Shown here: positions 6,255-10,655 of the stretch, piece by piece
Layout: every line of letters starts with the position of its first letter
How positions within the stretch are numbered: the first letter of the stretch is position 1
Assembly (NCBI GenBank): GCA_002479655.1
Contig: DLOQ01000065.1
Coordinates: 21,531-32,185 of the forward strand
Length of the DNA: 10,655 bases
Direction of reading: 5' to 3'
Origin: Lachnospiraceae bacterium UBA7480
Lineage (GTDB): Bacteria; Bacillota; Clostridia; Lachnospirales; Lachnospiraceae
Notes under the pieces: generated by a model
What the model was told of the DNA's origin: nothing
Databases searched by the model: none
What the model saw: only the letters and a program-made list of their open reading frames with translations
Translations under genes and position numbers: made by a program

Positions 6255-7751
6255 TTACCAGAGCCCTTCCCCGCCGATAAATCCGCCGGTGGAGTCTGTG
6301 CCGGTGTTATTGTTATCGTTGTTGTCCTCATAGGAGGTCGGATCATCTGTGACGGAAGTAAATTGTTCCAGCCATTCGATATATTCCGAATCAATGCCGC
6401 AGAGAGTATAGATCTTCTTTTGATCTCTGTAAAAGGAACGGTCGCCATAAGGAAGCGTCACGGACAATCCCGTCAGACCGGCATTGCTGTCCGTATAATT
6501 GTAATATGCAATGGCATTGTTCAGATGTATCGTCAATGATTTTGAATATGCGGAATTGATGGATGCCGCTACGGCAAGCATGTCGGTAACATAGTATTCC
6601 TGCAGCTCCGAATCAACCTTTATGAAGGGATTGTGTTTTCTTCGGATGGACAGCGGACGTCCCGAACGGATGACCTCACAGCTGTAATTGCAGGCGAGAA
6701 GCTCTTCCGTATTAGCATAAGCAAAATTTTCCCATTCTTCAAAAAGAGTGGGGATATATTTCTGATCGATCAAGGTTAGCGTGGATGCCATTCCTTCACG
6801 ATGGTTTTTTTCATTGGCTTCCACCATGTCGTCTATAATGATCTTTCCCAGAGACACCGTATCAATGGATGTATTGTTAGCAAGCGCTGACAGCCATCCT
6901 ATATAATTCCATCCGAGGCTGGATTCAAAATCTTCGGACAAGACCATGTAATCGCAGTAATCATATAAGGCATAGCAGATCTCAATGGAAGACATGATAC
7001 AGCTGTCCATGCCGATAAAATCAAAGGCAACGCCGGCATCTTTCAGTGCGGACTGCATCTCATCCAAGGTCAGCGAATCACTGTAGCGTCCCCATTGATT
7101 GTAGCCAAAGCCTTCTACAGAGCCGCCGCCGTGATTCCAAAGGATCAGGATATAGCGGTCAGCCGGATAATTTTTTTCAGACCAGATGATAAAATCCGAC
7201 AAGGTCTTCGGATCTGTGCAATCTTCCTGATCCAAAGAGTCATCTACAAGAACCAGATCCTCATCTTCTATGAGATAGCGTTGGGCATGATCCGACGCGA
7301 TATCATAATCCTGCCACTTCCGGGTTCCCATCGTCTGTATCACGACGGATACTTTGTCATTCAGATCGGCGGACAGCATTTCCTTAATATCTGTTGTCGC
7401 ACAGCCATAGTCTGATTCAAGATTGGAACCGTTCATATAGATCATGACGGTCACCTGATCCTGACCATTGCCTTTTAATGTTACCAGAGGATCACGATAG
7501 AGCTTCTCATAAGGGGAGGGTCCCTGATTAAAGGGAGAGCCCGTATGAACAGTGTAAGCGTCCGGATCATCCGCATCCCCTGTCGAAATGACAGATGTGG
7601 AGAATTCATGATACGTTTCTTTCATCATTAAGGAAGTAGTCCGGGGCTTTTCCGTAAAATTATATAAAAGAACGACAAGCGTCACGATATAAGCGCATAA
7701 AAGAAGAGAACCCAAAACAGCTAAAATTTTTTTAACCGGAGAAGTTTTCAT
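6255..7751 (-). CDS. Membrane-anchored clostripain-like cysteine peptidase (family C11)
   Basis: The 498-residue protein starts with MKTSPVKK and a hydrophobic helix (about 9-31), a signal anchor or uncleaved signal peptide; there is no convincing lipobox. The peptidase domain begins near residue 98 with VTVMIYMNGSNLES and contains the C11 catalytic pair: His207 in ILWNHGGGS and Cys251 in GMDSCIM. Family members such as clostripain cleave after Arg or Lys and often self-process; processing here is not provable from sequence. Residues 469-498 form an Asn/Asp/Thr/Gly-rich tail (DNNDNNNTGTD) ending in GGFIGGEGLW, probably a flexible extension. The protein most likely works on the outer face of the membrane. 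AGGAAAGG lies 12 bases before the ATG. No substrate gene is adjacent. Confidence 0.93.
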   Translation of the reverse strand: MKTSPVKKILAVLGSLLLCAYIVTLVVLLYNFTEKPRTTSLMMKETYHEFSTSVISTGDADDPDAYTVHTGSPFNQGPSPYEKLYRDPLVTLKGNGQDQVTVMIYMNGSNLESDYGCATTDIKEMLSADLNDKVSVVIQTMGTRKWQDYDIASDHAQRYLIEDEDLVLVDDSLDQEDCTDPKTLSDFIIWSEKNYPADRYILILWNHGGGSVEGFGYNQWGRYSDSLTLDEMQSALKDAGVAFDFIGMDSCIMSSIEICYALYDYCDYMVLSEDFESSLGWNYIGWLSALANNTSIDTVSLGKIIIDDMVEANEKNHREGMASTLTLIDQKYIPTLFEEWENFAYANTEELLACNYSCEVIRSGRPLSIRRKHNPFIKVDSELQEYYVTDMLAVAASINSAYSKSLTIHLNNAIAYYNYTDSNAGLTGLSVTLPYGDRSFYRDQKKIYTLCGIDSEYIEWLEQFTSVTDDPTSYEDNNDNNNTGTDSTGGFIGGEGLW

Positions 7752-7905
7752 TGATTGACCGTGCCTTTCCTGAAAACCGATATATTATGGTAAAATCAAC
7801 AATATAAAACAAGTAAGAAATTTTGATTTTCATATCATTCTTATATTATAATAACATACAATTTTATTTTGTCATATAAATAAAAGGAAAAAAATAAACA
7901 AATAC

Positions 7906-7947
7906 AAAATAAAAACACCCGCCCCGGCGTAACGCCAAAACGAATGC
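7906..7947 (-). terminator. Terminator of tRNA-Lys, rich in G-U pairs
   Basis: On the minus strand a 15-nt arm (7947-7933) pairs completely with another (7929-7915) across a UUA loop. Seven of the pairs are G-U, four of them consecutive (UUUU with GGGG). The RNA continues with UUUUAUUUU. The plus-strand transcript would instead have A-C mismatches, so the structure is specific for minus-strand transcription. Confidence 0.8.
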
Positions 7948-7953
7948 CTTTAG

Positions 7954-8026
7954 TGCACCGCCAGGGGCTCGAACCCTGGACACCCTGATTAAGAGTCAGG
8001 TGCTCTACCAACTGAGCTAGCGGTGC
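7954..8026 (-). tRNA. tRNA-Lys (anticodon CTT)
   Basis: The 73-nt cloverleaf is complete: acceptor GCACCGC/GCGGTGC, D arm GCTC/GAGC, anticodon stem CCTGA/TCAGG with loop CTCTTAA (anticodon CTT, reading AAG), T arm CAGGG/CCCTG with loop TTCGAGC, and discriminator A. CCA is not encoded. A consensus promoter lies just upstream. Confidence 0.97.
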
Positions 8027-8049
8027 ATTTATCTGTACACGCAAAAGCT

Positions 8050-8078
8050 ATTATAGTATAATGTATCCGTGTTTGCAA
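8050..8078 (-). promoter_or_regulatory. Promoter of tRNA-Lys
   Basis: TTGCAA (8078-8073), a 17-base spacer and perfect TATAAT (8055-8050) on the minus strand. An A-rich tract directly upstream of the -35 (8081-8100 on the plus strand is almost all T) may act as an UP element. Confidence 0.85.
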
Positions 8079-8098
8079 GTATTTTTTTTATTTTTTTG

Positions 8099-8132
8099 AA
8101 AATATTGACAACTATCGTCAATATTTTATAAT
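8099..8132 (+). promoter_or_regulatory. Consensus promoter covered by an 11-bp inverted repeat
   Basis: TTGACA (8105-8110), a 16-base spacer and TATAAT (8127-8132) match the sigma-A consensus at all 12 positions. The arms AAAATATTGAC (8099-8109) and GTCAATATTTT (8117-8127) are perfectly inverted around a 7-base centre, AACTATC. They cover the -35 and reach the -10, the classic place for a repressor. The regulator is not identifiable here. No convincing gene follows closely. Confidence 0.75.
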
Positions 8133-8478
8133 AAATAGGGAAATGTCTATTAAATGTCAAGGGTACAGTTGTATTTCCCTGTCTAAAAATAAGCTTCTGT
8201 TTTTTATACATTCGCGAATGTATCATTATTTAAATAAACGGTCTATTTCTTATCTGTATATAGTATTGATTCCTTGATATGAAAATTTACCAATTAAGGT
8301 ATGACAAATTATAGTATATGCAGCGATGGTGATTCTAAACATATCAATTGTAATAAGTGAAATGGTATCTGGAATTTATAGAAGGAAGAAAATTTTTAGA
8401 AGTTTTAAGATGCAGGAAATGAATAAAAAACCGCAGGGTTCGATTGAATAAAATAATACTGGAAAGGATGAATCAAAT
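8133..8478. other. AT-rich gap without a convincing gene
   Basis: After the promoter at 8105-8132, the plus strand holds a possible stem AGGGAAAT (8137-8144) with ATTTCCCT (8173-8180), a T-run at 8200-8205, the palindrome at 8206-8223, and a weak stem CCTTGAT (8272-8278) with ATTAAGG (8293-8299). Two small frames exist: 44 codons from ATG 8143, which would be nearly leaderless, and 29 codons from ATG 8362 to TAA 8449-8451 (ending NKKPQGSIE). Neither has a convincing ribosome binding site or recognisable family. Confidence 0.5.
8206..8223. promoter_or_regulatory. Perfect 18-bp palindrome
   Basis: ATACATTCGCGAATGTAT is fully self-complementary. Its length and shape suit a dimeric regulator site. 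The outer half-sites resemble ACATTC/GAATGT sites of some TetR-family operators such as that of AcrR. It lies about 75 bases after the consensus promoter and 255 before the next clear gene, so what it controls is unclear. Confidence 0.5.
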
Positions 8479-8724
8479 ATGATAGAAAATAGAGAGACGA
8501 TCATTTTAAAAGACGGCATGGACAATGTCCTACAGCAATTAAATGCGCTGCATGGCATGATGGGCGTGTTAAAATCCGGATTAGAAGCGGAAGATGTGGA
8601 TAAACAGGCGCTTGACTGCATGGAATGTATTGATGAATGTGTGGATAATATCCGCGCCTTTGTAACAGATACGTTAAAGGAATTTGACGACTGCGTAAAT
8701 GAAAATAAACCGGAGGATAAGTAA
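8479..8724 (+). CDS. Small acidic helical protein with four cysteines, function unknown
   Basis: The predicted product is 81 residues, strongly acidic, and almost certainly helical: hydrophobic residues recur at helix spacing through MDNVLQQLNALHGMMGVLKSGL and CIDECVDNIRAFVTDTLKEF. Cysteines lie at 47, 50, 54 and 72; CMECIDEC would put the first three on one face of a helix, possibly for metal binding, but this is a guess. There is no signal peptide or membrane segment. GGAAAGGA ends 10 bases before the ATG, acceptable for translation. The stop codon lies within a repeated segment (8716-8737), with a second copy just downstream. tatD follows 140 bp later with its own promoter. I do not recognise a family. 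Confidence 0.65.
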   Translation: MIENRETIILKDGMDNVLQQLNALHGMMGVLKSGLEAEDVDKQALDCMECIDECVDNIRAFVTDTLKEFDDCVNENKPEDK

Positions 8725-8769
8725 AACAGATGATAAATAAATTAAATGATAAGTAAAACAAATGATAAA
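8716..8769 (+). repeat. 22-bp direct repeat spanning a stop codon, period 32
   Basis: The 22 bases at 8716-8737, beginning GATAAGTAAAACA and containing the last codons and stop of the small acidic protein gene, recur at 8748-8769 with a single mismatch. A further hairpin, GCTTAT (8775-8780) with ATAAGC (8787-8792), follows. It has no plus-strand U-run, so it is not an obvious terminator. Confidence 0.8.
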
Positions 8770-8808
8770 GTAAAGCTTATGATGAAATAAGCATAAAAGA
8801 AGTGATTA

Positions 8809-8836
8809 TTTAAAGTATACGCAATTATGATATTAT
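8809..8836 (+). promoter_or_regulatory. Extended -10 promoter of tatD
   Basis: TGATATTAT (8828-8836) is an extended -10; the -35 region TTTAAA (8809-8814) is weak. Transcription would start about 20 bases before the ribosome binding site GAAAGGCGG. Confidence 0.45.
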
Positions 8837-8864
8837 CAATAGGGACGAAAGGCGGGTTTCATAC

Positions 8865-9644
8865 ATGATATTTGACAGTCATGTACATTATGATGACGCG
8901 AGATTTGATGAGGATAGGGAGGATCTGCTTTCTTCCCTGTATGAGCATGGGATCAGGAAGGTTATGAACGTCGGTTCGGATCTGGCGTCGATCAAGGATG
9001 TGTTGGAATATGTAAAGAAATATCAGGGGGATCCCTTTCCTGAATTTTACGGGGCTGTCGGGATCCATCCGTCGGAAACGGAACACCTGACAGAGAAAGA
9101 TCTTGCTTATCTTAAGACAGCGGCATCTGGGGAGGGTATCGTGGCGATCGGAGAGATAGGGTTGGATTATTATTATGATGAACCGGAGGCGGATGTCCAG
9201 AAGAAATGGTTCCACCTGCAGCTTGATCTGGCGGAGGAAATGAAGCTTCCTGTCATCATCCATTCCAGAGACGCCTGTCAGGATACGCTGGACATTCTAA
9301 GGGAACGAAAGAATGTGACCGGTGTGATCCATTGCTTTTCCTATACGAAGGAGACGGCAGCAGAATATGTGAAAATGGGGTATTACATAGGTATCGGCGG
9401 AGTAGTCACTTTTAAAAACGCAAAGAAACTGAAAGAGGCTGTGGAAGCTATCCCGATGGACAGGATCCTGCTGGAGACGGACTGCCCGTATCTGGCGCCG
9501 GAGCCGCACCGGGGCACAAGAAATTCCTCGCTGATGATCCCGTATATCATTGAGGAGATCGCAAGGATCAAGGGGATGGAGCCTGCGCAGGTGGAAGAGA
9601 TGGCGTGGGAGAATACACATAGATTGTTTCATATTGAGCGTTAA
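8865..9644 (+). CDS. tatD: TatD-family metal-dependent DNase/hydrolase
   Basis: The 259-residue protein is a full-length TatD family member, a TIM-barrel metal-dependent nuclease (3'-5' DNase or D-aminoacyl-tRNA deacylase-like fold relatives). Metal ligands are visible in order: DSHVHYD (H6, H8), GEIGLDYYYD (E97), PVIIHSRDA (H133), GVIHCFSY (H156) and LLETDCPYLAPEPHRG (D206). It is cytoplasmic. The start ATG 8865 follows GAAAGGCGGG, and MIFDSHVHYD is the expected beginning. In many Firmicutes, tatD lies upstream of rnmV and rsmA; here rsmA follows after 157 bp with no rnmV between. No key residue is missing. Confidence 0.97.
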   Translation: MIFDSHVHYDDARFDEDREDLLSSLYEHGIRKVMNVGSDLASIKDVLEYVKKYQGDPFPEFYGAVGIHPSETEHLTEKDLAYLKTAASGEGIVAIGEIGLDYYYDEPEADVQKKWFHLQLDLAEEMKLPVIIHSRDACQDTLDILRERKNVTGVIHCFSYTKETAAEYVKMGYYIGIGGVVTFKNAKKLKEAVEAIPMDRILLETDCPYLAPEPHRGTRNSSLMIPYIIEEIARIKGMEPAQVEEMAWENTHRLFHIER

Positions 9645-9801
9645 AGAAGGCGTTCAATGGCAAATTGTTATGAATGTGGATGAAAAGCTGTCTGCCGGGA
9701 TTTTTCAAAGACAAGAGTTTTCGTTTTGTAAATATTATATCTGCGGCATAGCGCTAAAGCACGTTAAAATTGGCAGATTTTGGAAAGGTATAAATACTTA
9801 T

Positions 9802-10655
9802 ATGACAAATCTTGGAACGCCGACGGCAACGGCAGCAGTATTAAATAAATATGATTTTGTGTTTCGGAAAAAGTACGGGCAGAATTTTCTCGTGGATACA
9901 CATATGCTGGAAAAGATCGTGGATTGCGCGCAGCTTACGAAGGAGGACTGCGTTCTGGAGATCGGTCCCGGCATCGGCACGATGACGCAGTATCTTGCCG
10001 AGCGGGCAGGAAAAGTGATCGTGGTGGAGATCGACGGCGATCTGATCCCGATCTTAAAGGATACGCTGGGGAGCTATGATAATGTGACGATCATTCATCA
10101 GGATATCCTAAAGATCGATCTGCATCAGCTGGCGGCGGAACATCTTGCCGGCGAAGGGGAAGATGCAAAGTATAAATCGTTTAAGGTGGTTGCAAACCTG
10201 CCTTATTATATTACGACACCGATCATTATGAATCTTCTGGAAAAGAAGCTCCCTCTGGACAATATCACAATCATGGTGCAGAAGGAAGTTGCGGAACGGA
10301 TGCAGGTTGGTCCGGGGACGAAGGATTATGGGGCGCTGTCCCTTGCGGTACAGTATTATGCGAAGCCGGAGGTCATGGTAAGCGTGCCGCCGGAATGTTT
10401 TATGCCGCGCCCGAAGGTCGCCAGCGCAGTCATCCGTCTGACGCTGTATCCGGAGCCGCCGATCAGGGTATCTGATCCGGAATATATGTTCCGGCTGATC
10501 AGGGCGTCATTTAACCAGCGGCGTAAGACGCTTGCAAATGGTCTGAGCAATGACAGCGGACTGCATCTGACGAGGGAGGCGGTCATAGAAGCCCTGAGGC
10601 AAATGAATCTGAGCGAGACCATCCGGGGCGAAGCGCTGACGCTGGAGCAGTTTGG
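9802..10655 (+). CDS. rsmA: 16S rRNA (adenine(1518)-N6/adenine(1519)-N6)-dimethyltransferase, 3' partial
   Basis: RsmA (KsgA) dimethylates two adjacent adenines in the 3'-terminal helix 45 of 16S rRNA during small-subunit maturation, using S-adenosylmethionine. The visible 284 residues include KKYGQNFLVD (24-32), the SAM-binding VLEIGPGIGTMT (51-62), VVEID (E76), D101 in HQDIL and the adenine-pocket motif NLPYYITTP (132-140). The C-terminal RNA-binding part includes VPPECFMPRPKVASAVI and FNQRRKTL. The gene runs off the window; family length suggests only a few residues are missing. I chose ATG 9802 because MTNLGTP followed by a short linker is the usual start in related Clostridia. The ribosome binding site AAAGG is rather far (13 bases). 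The frame stays open upstream, with an ATG at 9670. Confidence 0.97.
   Translation, partial: MTNLGTPTATAAVLNKYDFVFRKKYGQNFLVDTHMLEKIVDCAQLTKEDCVLEIGPGIGTMTQYLAERAGKVIVVEIDGDLIPILKDTLGSYDNVTIIHQDILKIDLHQLAAEHLAGEGEDAKYKSFKVVANLPYYITTPIIMNLLEKKLPLDNITIMVQKEVAERMQVGPGTKDYGALSLAVQYYAKPEVMVSVPPECFMPRPKVASAVIRLTLYPEPPIRVSDPEYMFRLIRASFNQRRKTLANGLSNDSGLHLTREAVIEALRQMNLSETIRGEALTLEQF

Noticed and set aside
7841..8044. 67-codon minus-strand frame containing NAPLAQLVEHLTLNQGVQGSSPWR
   Set aside because: This is the well-known false translation of a tRNA gene; it is the tRNA-Lys at 7954-8026.
8029..8226. 65-codon minus-strand frame over the promoter/operator region
   Set aside because: It overlies two promoters and a palindrome, has no recognisable family, and reads as low-complexity Lys/Ile/Tyr sequence.
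8362..8451. 29-codon frame before the small acidic gene, ending NKKPQGSIE
   Set aside because: There is no convincing ribosome binding site and no family; it was kept only as a note in the gap entry.
8775..8792. Hairpin GCTTAT/ATAAGC as terminator of the small acidic gene
   Set aside because: It is only 6 bp, AT-rich and lacks a U-run on the plus strand.
1..10655. Mobile element, CRISPR array or phage/defence island
   Set aside because: No transposase, integrase, recombinase, regular spacer-repeat array or nuclease-effector genes were seen; tRNA genes are intact and no attachment-site duplication was found.

Overview
The window looks like a chromosomal stretch from a low-to-moderate GC Gram-positive anaerobe of the Clostridia, most likely a Lachnospiraceae-type bacterium. 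This rests on strong AAAGGA/AGGAGG ribosome binding sites, sigma-A-like promoters, tRNA genes without an encoded CCA, a C11 (clostripain) peptidase, a PF06541-type membrane protein, and a tatD followed by rsmA. The taxonomic call is inference from gene content and style, not from a search.

Layout. (1) 1-2572: the 3' end of an unrecognised gene (+) meets a zinc-dependent phospholipase C-like gene (-). That gene diverges, from overlapping promoters, from a gene for a HAD phosphatase fused to a VOC/glyoxalase domain (+). (2) 2573-4530: a minus-strand pair, a LicD-family transferase gene followed by a DUF4304-like gene. The leader of licD contains a decayed 75-nt copy of the tail of the DUF4304-like gene. 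(3) 4529-5300: tRNA-Pro(CGG) with its own promoter and terminator, preceded by a TetR-family regulator gene (both -). (4) 5301-6249: a regulatory gap with a TetR-type palindrome on the promoter of a divergent five-helix membrane protein gene. (5) 6255-8080: a membrane-anchored clostripain-like peptidase gene (-) and tRNA-Lys(CTT) (-). (6) 8081-8478: an AT-rich gap with no convincing gene. It holds a consensus plus-strand promoter covered by an 11-bp inverted repeat, a possible RNA hairpin and a perfect 18-bp palindrome. (7) 8479-10655: a small acidic protein gene, tatD, and rsmA cut by the window edge.

Most genes appear to be separate transcription units rather than one pathway. The likely working pairs are licD with the DUF4304-like gene (same strand, 65-bp gap), the TetR gene with the divergent membrane protein, and the housekeeping tatD-rsmA neighbourhood. 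Three convergent gene pairs end within 0-25 bp of each other with no visible terminator. Two gene ends carry short tandem duplications spanning the stop codon. I see no insertion sequence, CRISPR array or prophage genes. The points most worth following are the HAD-VOC fusion, the DUF4304 tail remnant, and the promoter/operator region at 8099-8223.
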